Shown piece by piece: positions 54,701 through 62,028 of a DNA stretch of 64,000 bases (its first letter is position 1; every line of letters starts with the position of its first letter). Source of the stretch: Streptomyces dysideae. GTDB lineage: Bacteria; Actinomycetota; Actinomycetes; Streptomycetales; Streptomycetaceae. The position numbers were made by a program, and so were the translations under genes. Location of the stretch: assembly GCF_001514305.1 (NCBI RefSeq), contig NZ_KQ949076.1, positions 121,087 to 185,086 on the forward strand. Reading direction: 5' to 3'. The notes under the pieces are model-generated. The model worked only from the letters and a program-made list of their open reading frames with translations. It ran no database searches and was not told the DNA's origin.

Positions 54701-56671
54701 GGCATCCCGGGCCCCGCCGCCAAGGCCACCCGCGCCCGCCTCCGCACCCTGCGCCTCACCCTCTGCGTCTCACGCGCCGAACTCGACCTGGAACTGGGCC
54801 ACTTCGCGCAGGCGGCGGCCGACCTCACCGGCCTCATCGGGGACCACCCGGACCGTGAGGACTTCCGCAGGCTGCACATGCTGGCGCTGAAGGGCGTGGG
54901 CCGGATCGCGGAGGCCGTCGAGGCGTACGAGGCCTACGAGGAGTACCGGCAACGGCAGTACGGCGATCCGATCGGCCCCGCCCTGCGGGAGCTGTACCGG
55001 GAGTTGCGCACGGCACACGGGCAGCGGCAGCGGCCGGTGATCGTCTTCGGGGCGGACGGACTGAGCGGGCATCCGCAGGCCCGCGCGGCCGTCGAGCGTC
55101 TGGTGAGCTGGGTTCCGGATCTCCTGTCCGCCTCGCCCGAGGTGCGTTCCTGGGACGACGCCTACGTCGTCGTTCTCGACGACGAGGCCGACGTGCTGCC
55201 CGCCCTGGCCGCCGTGGCGCGGAGTCTGCCCGAGTTCCTCGTCGGGGTTGAGGACCCGCCGCGGGTGTGGGCGGCGTTCTGGCACACGTCCTGGTGGCCC
55301 GACTCGGACGAATCCGCCATGCCACCCGACGTCCGGGCCGTTCTGGAGAGGGACGCCGCGGACATCGCGGTCGTCGTCTCCACCACCCTTCTGGAAGGGT
55401 TCGCAAGGAGCTCCGCCGAACGCGTCGGCCTCCGCTTCGAGCCGCTGCGCCCGGATCCGGCGGCCGCGCCCATCGCCTGGTCCTGCATTCTGTCCCGCGC
55501 GACACCGGAACCCCGCGACCTCGTACGCGGCCCCTTCACCGTCCCGAACCTGGACCACCTCGCCCCCACGGACCCGTTCCGCACCGCCATCGTCCGCGCC
55601 CGGCAGGACGATCCGCACCTCGTGACCTACTACGAGGTGGACCTCACCCCCCACCAGACCGGCACCACACTGGTCCTCCCCGGTTCCCGAGGCGGCGCCT
55701 TCACCGCCACGGCCGAGCTGTCCTGGCACGTCGACAACCCGGTCGCCTTCGTCGACGGCGGAACCACCCACATCGCCGACGCCCTTCTCCAGCATCTCGC
55801 CAAGGAGGCGGCCCGTATCACCCGCCGCTACCCCGTGCGGCGGGTGGGCGCGGCGCAGCACGCGCTGTTCGACGGGTTGCGCGAGTGGCCGGTGCCGGGG
55901 CTGTCCGTGTCGTGTTCCGTACTGCTGACGCCACAGGAGGAACCGGCACCACGACACGACCCGACCACCTCCTCCCCCCTGCACCCCCTCCTCGCCGAGG
56001 CCGAGGCCGTCCTCCTCGGTTTCGACGGCACCCTCACCCACCTGTTCCCGAGGAAGGCGGCCCGCGACGCCGCCCTCGACCTCCTCTCCCTCGTCGTCGA
56101 GAACCGTGACCCCGCCGACGCGCTGGAGGGCCGCCTTCTCACCGGCCCGTTCGCGGCGATGGAGCAGTTCGTGCACCCGCTGGACGTCCTCCGCGCCTTC
56201 GCGCACAACCGGCTCGGCCCGGTGCTCCGCACGCGCCTCGACGAACTCGAGCTGCGGGCCGCCGCCGGGGCCGTCCCCGGCTCGAACACCACCGCCCTGG
56301 TCCGTGCCCTCCGGGCCGGTGGCCGGCGACGCGTGACGGTGATCACCGACTGCTGCGAGCAGGCCGTTCACCGCTATCTGGAGCGGATCGAGCTCCCCCT
56401 GCAGGGCGTCCACGGCCGTACCGAGGATCTGGGCCTGCTGATGCCCCACCCCGACTGCCTCCTCCGCGCGCTGCACACCCTGGGTGTCCCGGCCCCGACA
56501 GGGCTGGTCATCGGCTCCTCGGTCGCGGAGCTCGACGCGGCCCAGCGGCTCGGCCTGCGCTTCGTCGGCATCGCCCCGACCCCGGACGCCGAGCGGCAGT
56601 TGCGGGAGGCCGGCTGCGAGGTGACGGTTCCCTCCCCGCAGCCCCTCATCGAGGCCGCCCTCACCCTGTAA
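51731..56671 (+). CDS. Giant mosaic protein: SAV_2336/vWA-like, pseudokinase, winged-helix-BTAD, pseudo-HAD
   Basis: The protein has 1,646 residues from the ATG at 51731 (GGAGG site; an ATG at 51692 in frame overlaps the MoxR gene). Residues 1-150 are Ala/Gly/Pro/Asp-rich. The SAV_2336-type domain (about 255-500) shows a vWA-like D-x-G-x-T at 322-326 (VYDTGPTM) and VVSDCMGPQWR. Residues about 655-850 have a protein-kinase fold without catalytic residues: the HRD Asp is Q778 (GLVRGQAGWDG) and DFG is SRF. A winged-helix plus BTAD region lies at about 860-1100 (LLGPLRIERDSG, YEAYEEYRQRQYGDPIG). An uncharacterised domain spans about 1110-1410. Residues 1420-1646 form a HAD phosphatase fold whose nucleophile Asp is replaced by G1430 (LLGFDGTLT). 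Probably the vWA/sensor component of the conflict system; the fused dead-enzyme domains suggest ligand sensing and scaffolding. Confidence 0.85.
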   Translation: MSGAPGAGAADGGEAGAADGGEAGAADGREAGAAGTGRASTAQRGAADAPGPDTAGAVGRGPAGGAGPGNADDRDHATADAPGPGAAGAPDRATTDAATPATPNRATPDAPDHETPSAPNPRTPDAPHQGPAAITGRREPAIARLSALLVGAGGDAVGEKSPTPRELAELLWFAGQLEASEEDAHTRRPSGDHTATGVLPPPAPPTAPVPPHQHPHPAQQPQTPTPPPDNGRIPLHLPEPAPTPSPAGTPLLAPAPPMLSHPLALQRALRPLKRTVPSPRARVLDEHATADRIARLGAHPDLWVPVLGPAPDRWLRLNLVYDTGPTMPVWRPLVRELHTTLAQSGIFRTVTLHQATPNGRARHVPVLADGRTVTLVVSDCMGPQWRPGPAGVRWYRTLRRWAARMPLAVVQPLPEHLWHTTALPAEAGLLTAPSAAAPAVALSFRPYAPDAPPAPRAAVPLPVLEPAPAWLANWAGLIAAPDGGRAPGALAWLPPTPVPPAEQTPDVGSLTPEELVLRFRATASPEAFRLAGHLALAVPSLPVMRLVQRALEPAPRPQHLAEIILSGMLTAVSGPPGSYAFRPGVRELLLRSLPRTARTRTREFLARVGGLIDERAGLAAGEFRAEARGDEGTAFATVAEETVRRLGGGGSEAGLIGGRYRLVGQRGPSQRMWAAVDVRTGESVVVHRYPRQAAPQERFLREARALAGLRHPNVVRVPAYGVDAERPYLVAEFTDGVTLAELELGSGPGVSFSVFARLVRDVPPGLAALHERGLVRGQAGWDGLLLKPDGTVVISRFALGEQSPGHDATSDFREFNSLLRQMARQVAAPPMFRGLLGQIADGDLTGAAALGAASLHGTRFGLLGPLRIERDSGQTLPPSPEAQALLCMLLLEQGRRVTNAELSDGLWEQPLPDHEARERMSPLADELRRLLGRGTLAALADGLALHAPDDHIDVLHCEELLARRAHDQDPGTQRALIQQALDLWYGDPLDGIPGPAAKATRARLRTLRLTLCVSRAELDLELGHFAQAAADLTGLIGDHPDREDFRRLHMLALKGVGRIAEAVEAYEAYEEYRQRQYGDPIGPALRELYRELRTAHGQRQRPVIVFGADGLSGHPQARAAVERLVSWVPDLLSASPEVRSWDDAYVVVLDDEADVLPALAAVARSLPEFLVGVEDPPRVWAAFWHTSWWPDSDESAMPPDVRAVLERDAADIAVVVSTTLLEGFARSSAERVGLRFEPLRPDPAAAPIAWSCILSRATPEPRDLVRGPFTVPNLDHLAPTDPFRTAIVRARQDDPHLVTYYEVDLTPHQTGTTLVLPGSRGGAFTATAELSWHVDNPVAFVDGGTTHIADALLQHLAKEAARITRRYPVRRVGAAQHALFDGLREWPVPGLSVSCSVLLTPQEEPAPRHDPTTSSPLHPLLAEAEAVLLGFDGTLTHLFPRKAARDAALDLLSLVVENRDPADALEGRLLTGPFAAMEQFVHPLDVLRAFAHNRLGPVLRTRLDELELRAAAGAVPGSNTTALVRALRAGGRRRVTVITDCCEQAVHRYLERIELPLQGVHGRTEDLGLLMPHPDCLLRALHTLGVPAPTGLVIGSSVAELDAAQRLGLRFVGIAPTPDAERQLREAGCEVTVPSPQPLIEAALTL

Positions 56672-56843
56672 CCCCTCATCAGCGCTTTACCCCGGACTTA
56701 CATACAACATAAGCAACAAAACCCCCCATTCAGCCGCACCCCACCCGGCTCACCACAACACGCGCCCCCTCCCCCACCCCCGCACGATGCGAAAGAGGCC
56801 GCCACCCGGCGCCCCACGGTCTGTGCTCTCGGGAGGACCCGCC

Positions 56844-57881
56844 ATGACCGCCAGTCTGGAGCAGCTGCGCCGCTGCCACTTCGCCGTTGACCTGGGGGCG
56901 GCCAGGACCCGCGTCTATGTGAAGGGCGCCGGGCTCGTCGTCGATCAGCCGTCCGTCGCCGCCGTGAACACCCGGACCGGCGCACTGATCGCGGTCGGCG
57001 AGTTCGCGGAGAGGATGACGGGCCGCACCCCCGACTACATCCGCGTCGTACGGCCGGTCACCGGCGGCACCGTCGTCGACATCGAGATGGCGCAGCGCAT
57101 GCTGCGGCATCTGCTCGGCGACAAGGTCCGCCGTACCCTGCGCCGCAAGCCCCGGCTGCGGGCCGCCGCCTGCACTCCGCACAACGCCGATCCGCTGGCG
57201 CAGCGGGCGGCCATCGAGACCCTCGTCGGGCTGGGGGCGCGGCGCGTCGAACTCGTCGACACCCTCATCGCCGCCGCCGTGGGGTGCGGGCTGCCCGTGG
57301 AGCGGCCCGAGGCCAGCATGATCATGGTGTGCGGGGCCGCCGCGACCGAGGTCGCCGTGCTCTCCCTCGGCTCCATCGTCACCGCCGAGCGCATCCGGGT
57401 CGGCGGCGAGGCCGTCGACCACGCGATCGTGCAGCACCTGCGGCACCAGCACGAGCTGATGCTGCCCAGCCAGAACGTACGGCCCCTGCAGCTCGCCCTG
57501 TCCGGCAACGGGCTCACCTCCCACGGCCCGACCTCCACCGAGATCCACGGACGTGACGTCGCCACCGGTCTCGCCCGGTCCGTCCAGGTCGACACCGCCG
57601 CCGTACGGCACGCCATCCAGACGCCGCTCACCGCCGTCCTCGACGGCGTCGGCAAGGTGCTGCGTGTCTGCCCGCCCGACCTGGTCGCCGATCTCGCCGA
57701 CCGCGGGATCATGATGGTCGGCGGGAGCGCCCTGCTCCCCGGGTTCGACCAGATGCTCCGTCAGGCCACCGGCATGCCGGTGCACATCGCCGAACGGCCC
57801 GACATCTGCGCCGTGCAGGGTGTGGGCACCATGCTGGAGGGCAGGATCCAGCCGCTGGAGCTGGACCCGCTGTCCAGCTGA
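56844..57881 (+). CDS. Degenerate MreB-like actin homologue
   Basis: The 345-residue protein is MreB-like: phosphate-1 is AVDLGAARTRVYVKGAGLVV, and the late motif is MVGGSALLPGFDQML. The phosphate-2 loop, normally D-I-G-G-G-T, reads MVCGAAATEVAVL, so the key Asp and glycines are lost and ATP hydrolysis is probably weak or absent. Start at 56844 after GGGAGGA. It follows the conflict-system genes by 172 bases in the same direction but may be independent. Streptomyces genomes carry divergent MreB paralogues of unclear role in spore-wall synthesis. Confidence 0.8.
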   Translation: MTASLEQLRRCHFAVDLGAARTRVYVKGAGLVVDQPSVAAVNTRTGALIAVGEFAERMTGRTPDYIRVVRPVTGGTVVDIEMAQRMLRHLLGDKVRRTLRRKPRLRAAACTPHNADPLAQRAAIETLVGLGARRVELVDTLIAAAVGCGLPVERPEASMIMVCGAAATEVAVLSLGSIVTAERIRVGGEAVDHAIVQHLRHQHELMLPSQNVRPLQLALSGNGLTSHGPTSTEIHGRDVATGLARSVQVDTAAVRHAIQTPLTAVLDGVGKVLRVCPPDLVADLADRGIMMVGGSALLPGFDQMLRQATGMPVHIAERPDICAVQGVGTMLEGRIQPLELDPLSS

Positions 57882-57904
57882 GTCCTCCTGAGTCCCCGTA
57901 CGAC

Positions 57905-58010
57905 GTGTCCGTTCCCCGGCTGCCGCCCCTCCTCGAAGCCGTCCTCGCCGTCGGCACCGACCTCGAACTGCGCGCACCCTCCAGCGCATCGTGGACAGGC
58001 CGCTGCAACG
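57905..58010 (+). pseudogene. 5' relic of a GAF-domain sensor histidine kinase
   Basis: A GTG-started frame reads SVPRLPPLLEAVLAVGTDLE, the typical opening of DevS-like GAF sensor kinases. It then shifts frame (the next codons in +1 give TLQRIVD, the expected continuation). It is cut off at about 58010 by the convergent TetR gene end. Only about 35 codons remain. Confidence 0.6.
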
Positions 58011-58019
58011 GGCCGCCCG

Positions 58020-58649
58020 TCACGCCACCACTGCGCTCCCGGCGCTGCCCTCCGGCCGGAAGCGGCCGAGCCTGCGCGACGGGACGATGCCGGGCAGCAG
58101 CGTCCGGCACATCAGGGTGGTCTGCTCGCCGAGGTCCTTGCGGCCGGTGAGGACCTGGCTGCTGAGCTGCAGTCCGGTCCAGGAGCCGACGATCAGCCGC
58201 GCCACCCCTTCGGGGTCGACATCGGGCTTCATGTCGCCGCGGTCCTGCGCCTGGGCCAGACAGTCCCGGAAGAGGCCGATCCACCGGGTGTACGGCTCGC
58301 TGACGATGCCCGTCTTGGAGCTCTGGTCGACGACGAGCCGGATACCGGCGCGCACCCGGACGTTGCCGACCAGCTGCCGGGCCATCATGTGCAGGATGTC
58401 GATGACCGACTGCACGCCGGGCTCTTCGGGGTTGGTGACGGAGTCCAGCGCGGAGAACTGTTCGTCGATCAGGGCCTGGGCGAGCTCCTCCTTCGACGCG
58501 AAGTGGAAGTAGAGCGCGCCCTTCGTCACGCCGGCCTCCTTGACGATGTCGCCGAGGGTCGTCCCGTGGTAGCCCTCGGCGTCGAAGGCCCGCGCCGCGC
58601 CGTCGAGAATCGCCGCCCGGGTGACCTCCGCGCGTTCCTGCCTGACCAT
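58020..58649 (-). CDS. ScbR-like TetR regulator (gamma-butyrolactone receptor family)
   Basis: The 209-residue protein has the HTH near residues 10-55 (AAILDGAARAFDAEGYHGTT, GVTKGALYFHFASKEELAQA), the exact style of ScbR/ArpA receptors. The ligand domain includes LVGNVRVRAGIRLVVDQ and VARLIVGSWTGLQLSSQ. The conserved Trp of the butyrolactone pocket may be in IVGSWTG. It may be a true receptor or a pseudo-receptor, as no butyrolactone synthase is nearby. It is divergent from the MFS exporter, whose promoter contains an ARE-like palindrome, so it probably represses that gene and itself. Confidence 0.86.
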   Translation of the reverse strand: MVRQERAEVTRAAILDGAARAFDAEGYHGTTLGDIVKEAGVTKGALYFHFASKEELAQALIDEQFSALDSVTNPEEPGVQSVIDILHMMARQLVGNVRVRAGIRLVVDQSSKTGIVSEPYTRWIGLFRDCLAQAQDRGDMKPDVDPEGVARLIVGSWTGLQLSSQVLTGRKDLGEQTTLMCRTLLPGIVPSRRLGRFRPEGSAGSAVVA

Positions 58650-58727
58650 GCCGCCATCCCCTTCGTTCCATGCTCGGTATCAGTCTGCCTGCTTCCCGCA
58701 TAAAAAAACCAACCGCATTGTTTTTGG

Positions 58728-58757
58728 TTGACAAACAGGTCGACTGGTTTGTTAACT
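58728..58757 (+). promoter_or_regulatory. MFS promoter with overlapping ARE-like operator
   Basis: TTGACA (58728-58733), an 18-base spacer and TTAACT (58752-58757) are followed after 6 bases by the GTG start, predicting a leaderless mRNA. A 22-base near-palindrome at 58731-58752, with arms ACAAAC/GTTTGT and centre GTCGAC, sits between -35 and -10 and matches the size and style of autoregulatory elements bound by ScbR-type repressors. A second pair, ACCAA/TTGGT, lies at about 58708-58728. Confidence 0.75.
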
Positions 58758-58763
58758 GCCGAG

Positions 58764-60254
58764 GTGACTTCCACGACAACTCCCCCTACGGCACAGGCCC
58801 GTTCGCGCGGCCTGGCACTCACCGTCCTCTGCACGATGCAGCTGATGATCATCCTTGACGGGACGATCGTCACGGTCGCCCTTCCGGCCGTCCAGAACGG
58901 GCTCGGCTTCTCCCAGAGCGGCCTGTCCTGGGTGGTGAACTCCTACCTCATCGCCTTCGCCGGCTTACTCCTGCTCTCCGGCCGGCTCGGTGACCTGCTC
59001 GGCACCAAGAAGGTGTTCCTCGGCGGTCTGGTCACCTTCACCGCCGCCTCCCTGGTGTGCGGTGTCGCGAGCAGCCCCGAGACGCTGATCGCGGGCCGCT
59101 TCCTGCAGGGCGTGGGCGCCGCCCTGGCGTCCGCGGTGGTGCTCGGCATGATCGTCGGCCTGTTCCCGGCGCCGTCCGAGCAGGCCAGGGCCATGGGCAT
59201 CTACAGCTTCGTGTCGGCGGGCGGCGCCTCCGTCGGGCTGATCGCGGGCGGTGTCATCACCGACGCGTTCGGCTGGCACTGGGTGTTCCTGGTCAACCTG
59301 CCGATCGGTGCGGCCGCCCTCGCCCTCGGCCTGAAGCTGCCGGCCGGGCAGCCGGGGCTGGGCCTGCGCGCGGGTGCCGACGCGATCGGCGCGGTGCTGG
59401 TGACGTCCGGTCTCTCGCTGGGCGTGTTCACCATCTCGCAGGTGTCCGAGGAGACGTTCAGCGGCGGCGAACTGGCGCTGTACGGCACGGTGTCGGTAGC
59501 ACTGCTCACGGCGTTCGTGTGGCGGCAGGCCACCGCCCGGCGTCCACTGCTCGCCCTGCGGATCTTCCGCAGCCGGGAGATCGTCGGCGCCAACCTCGCG
59601 GTGGTGCTGGTCTTCTCGGCCGGGTTCGGCTTCCAGTTCCTCAACGCGCTTTACCTGCAACGGGTGTTGGGCTTCGACTCGATGCGGACGGGGCTGGCGT
59701 TCCTGCCGGCGCCGCTGGTGATCGGCACGATGTCCCTGTTCTTCACGGCGAAGCTCACCGCCCGGTTCGGCACCCGGCGCGTCCTGCTCACCGGCCTGCT
59801 GTTCCTCGGCGCCGGTCTGCTGCTGCTCAGCCGGGCACCGGTGGGCGGCGACTACTGGACCGACGTCGCCCCGACCCTCGTCATCCAGGGCTTCGGCATG
59901 GGCCTGACGGTGCCGTCGGTCATCATGCGGGCCATGTCGGGCGCGGCCCCGGAGGACGCCGGTCTGGCCTCCGGCCTGAACAACACGGCACAGCAGGCGG
60001 GCGCCGCGGTGGGTCTGGCGGTACTGGCGACGGTCGCCACCTCGCACAGCAACGCCCTGCTCGGTGAGGGCCGCCCGGAGATCCCGGCGCTGCGGGACGG
60101 CTACAGCCTGGCGTTCCTGTGCGCGGCCGGGTTCGTGTTCGCGGCCTGGCTGGTGGCGTTCTTCGCGCTCAAGGACACGAAGAGGGCTGCGGCGGCGGAC
60201 GAGGAGCCGGTCTCGGGCGCCGCGTCCGAGGCGACGACAGCGACAGCGGTCTGA
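58764..60254 (+). CDS. MFS drug exporter, DHA2 family (14 TM)
   Basis: The 496-residue protein has 14 predicted helices. Motif A is SGRLGDLLGTKKVFLGG, motif C lies in the fifth helix region (AGGASVGLIAGGVITDAFGW), and motif D1 is near LDGTIVTVALPAVQ. The GTG at 58764 is preferred; the TTG at 58728 is the -35 box. A TTA codon at 58965-58967 suggests bldA-dependent translation. The gene is divergent from the ScbR-like repressor. A Gfo/Idh gene follows after 55 bases. Likely exports an antibiotic or its own signalling lactone; substrate unknown. Confidence 0.9.
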   Translation: MTSTTTPPTAQARSRGLALTVLCTMQLMIILDGTIVTVALPAVQNGLGFSQSGLSWVVNSYLIAFAGLLLLSGRLGDLLGTKKVFLGGLVTFTAASLVCGVASSPETLIAGRFLQGVGAALASAVVLGMIVGLFPAPSEQARAMGIYSFVSAGGASVGLIAGGVITDAFGWHWVFLVNLPIGAAALALGLKLPAGQPGLGLRAGADAIGAVLVTSGLSLGVFTISQVSEETFSGGELALYGTVSVALLTAFVWRQATARRPLLALRIFRSREIVGANLAVVLVFSAGFGFQFLNALYLQRVLGFDSMRTGLAFLPAPLVIGTMSLFFTAKLTARFGTRRVLLTGLLFLGAGLLLLSRAPVGGDYWTDVAPTLVIQGFGMGLTVPSVIMRAMSGAAPEDAGLASGLNNTAQQAGAAVGLAVLATVATSHSNALLGEGRPEIPALRDGYSLAFLCAAGFVFAAWLVAFFALKDTKRAAAADEEPVSGAASEATTATAV

Positions 60255-60309
60255 CGTTGCATCACGTGACGGTCGTACTCAACAACCCGACGAACAAGGG
60301 GAATTCACT

Positions 60310-61404
60310 GTGGCGGACAGGATCCGAGTGGGAGTCGTCGGCGCGCACGCCGAGCGCGGGTGGGGCCGCGGCATCCACCTCCCGGCGCTGTCGGCGCTGG
60401 ACGGCTTCGAGATCACCGCGGTCGCCGGTACCAGCCCGGAGTCGGCGCGGGCGGCGGCCGACGTGTGGGGCGCGGCGAAGGCCTACGACGACGCGCGGGC
60501 GCTGATCGCCGACCCGGACGTCGATCTGGTCACCGTCGCCGTTCAACTCCCGTCCCGGGACGGGCTGGTGGAGGTGGCGATCGCCGCCGGCAAGCATGTG
60601 TACAGCGAGTGGCCGCTGGCCCTGGACGCGGCGACCGCCGAGCGCTTCGAGTCGGCGGCGCGCGCGGCGGGCGTACGGCACGCGGTGGGCCTGCAGAGCC
60701 GGCACCACCCCGCCGTACGGCTGCTGCGGAACCTGCTGGCGCAGGGGCTCGTCGGCGAGGTGTTGTCGGCGTCCCTGCTGTACTCGCTGTCCACGCCCGA
60801 GGTGTGGTCGCAGCGGTACGCGGCGCTGTTCGACGAGACGAAGGGCGTCAACCACGTCGCCGTGGTGGGCGGGCACTCGCTGGACATGTTCCAGTACGCC
60901 GTGGGGAACTTCACCGAGGTGTCGGCGACCCTGACGACGCGGATCGACCGGATCACCATGGAGGAGACCGGCGAGCGGATCGAGGTGACCTCACCGGACC
61001 AGATCGTGGTCGCCGGTCTCCTGGAGTCGGGCACGGCGGCATCGGCCCACTTCATGACGGGCGGCCCGCGCGGCGACGGCTTCCGCATCGAGGTGCACGG
61101 ACGGAAGGGCCGCCTGGTCCTGGTCTCGTCCGACGACTCACTGGTGGGCCCACAGTTCACGCTGACCCACGAAACGGCGAACGGCACACCGGCGCAGAAC
61201 CTGCCTGTACCCGACACCTACCGCCCCCTGCTGGGCACCCCGTCCCCGGTCAGCAACGTCGCCCAGGTGTACACGGACCTGGCCCGAGCAATCCGCACCG
61301 GCACCGACTCCGCCCCGAACTTCTCAACAGCCGCCCGCACCCACCGCCTGCTGGACGCCATCAAGTCCTCGGCAAGAACCGGCAGCCGAGTACACCTGCC
61401 CTGA
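60310..61404 (+). CDS. Gfo/Idh/MocA-family oxidoreductase
   Basis: The 364-residue protein has an N-terminal NAD(P) site (VGVVGAHAERGWGRGIHLPA, with a modified glycine loop), VYSEWPLALDAATAER in place of the usual catalytic EKPLA (Lys lost), and a C-terminal domain GVNHVAVVGGHSLDMFQYAV that retains the HxxD-like His/Asp. The EKP lysine is replaced by Trp (SEWP), as in fungal galactose-dehydrogenase-like relatives. The GTG start follows AGGGGAA. It may be co-transcribed with the MFS gene. A 3' duplicate fragment lies at 63638. Confidence 0.85.
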   Translation: MADRIRVGVVGAHAERGWGRGIHLPALSALDGFEITAVAGTSPESARAAADVWGAAKAYDDARALIADPDVDLVTVAVQLPSRDGLVEVAIAAGKHVYSEWPLALDAATAERFESAARAAGVRHAVGLQSRHHPAVRLLRNLLAQGLVGEVLSASLLYSLSTPEVWSQRYAALFDETKGVNHVAVVGGHSLDMFQYAVGNFTEVSATLTTRIDRITMEETGERIEVTSPDQIVVAGLLESGTAASAHFMTGGPRGDGFRIEVHGRKGRLVLVSSDDSLVGPQFTLTHETANGTPAQNLPVPDTYRPLLGTPSPVSNVAQVYTDLARAIRTGTDSAPNFSTAARTHRLLDAIKSSARTGSRVHLP

Positions 61405-61882
61405 CCCAACACACCGACGGCGCAGGCCCATCGGGGTGGCGTTGCCCGCCCGCAGCAGCGCCACCGCGATCGCGGAACCCGCGCGGCTTGTGCCCGGCGG
61501 CGAGCACGGCGGGCCGCTGCCGCGCCTCACGCCGCAGCAGGGCACGCAGATGCGCGAGGAGTACGGCGTAGGAGACCGGCTTGGTCAGATGGTCGTCGGC
61601 GCCGGTGTCGAGGCCCTCGATCTCGTCCCACTCGCCCTCCTTGGCGGTGAGCATGAGGATCGGCGTCCGGTTCCCCTCGCCGCGCAGCGCCCGGCAGACC
61701 CGGTAGCCGTTGAGGCCCGGCAGCATGATGCCGAGGACGATCGCGTCGTAGCTGTTCTCCCGGGCCAGCCACAGCCCGTCCACCCCGTCGAGCGCCGTGT
61801 CGACGGCGAACCCCTCGGCCTCGAGCCCGTCCCGGAGCCCCGCCGCGAACCGCTCCTCGTCCTCGACGACCAGCACGCGCAT
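61361..61882 (-). pseudogene. Truncated OmpR-type response regulator
   Basis: The frame has a receiver domain (MRVLVVEDEERFAAGLRDGL, ending TKPVSYAVLLAHLRALLRR) but the OmpR DNA-binding half is gone. After LAAGHKPRG the sequence turns into unrelated residues. The phospho-acceptor Asp is replaced by Gly (IVLGIMLPGLNG, residue 51), while the acidic pair E7/D8 and K101 remain. No kinase gene is next to it. Loss of both the acceptor and the output domain indicates decay. The 3' end overlaps the Gfo/Idh gene end by 44 bases. Confidence 0.75.
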
Positions 61883-61926
61883 GCCTTCACGCTACGACGC
61901 CGGTACGGTCCGGGCGCGTCAGCGCT

Positions 61927-62028
61927 TCAGTACGGCAGCAACCGTCCCGACGGTGTCCTCCGGTCGATCTTCGTGTCACGGGGAGCGTCGGGCCGCCGCC
62001 TGACGCGGACGCGGATCTGGCGATTCAT
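61927..62028 (-). CDS. Possible 33-residue basic peptide
   Basis: A short frame starts NRQIRVRVRRRPDAPRD and ends SGRLLPY, with a strong ribosome site (GAGGAGGG 4 bases upstream). It lies in a region of broken genes and may be a real small gene or the start of a lost one. It is rich in Arg, with no family match. Confidence 0.35.
   Translation of the reverse strand: MNRQIRVRVRRRPDAPRDTKIDRRTPSGRLLPY

Noticed and set aside
51605..56476. Two very long minus-strand frames opposite the mosaic gene
   Set aside because: Shadow frames caused by GC codon bias. The plus-strand frame holds all recognisable domains.
51731..56671. Calling the mosaic protein a SARP antibiotic activator or an active Ser/Thr kinase
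   Set aside because: The BTAD-like part is internal, not after an N-terminal OmpR-type domain, and the kinase lacks its catalytic residues.
58728..58763. TTG start for the MFS gene at 58728
   Set aside because: This TTG is the first half of the -35 box TTGACA and would place the promoter inside the gene. The GTG at 58764 fits a leaderless start.
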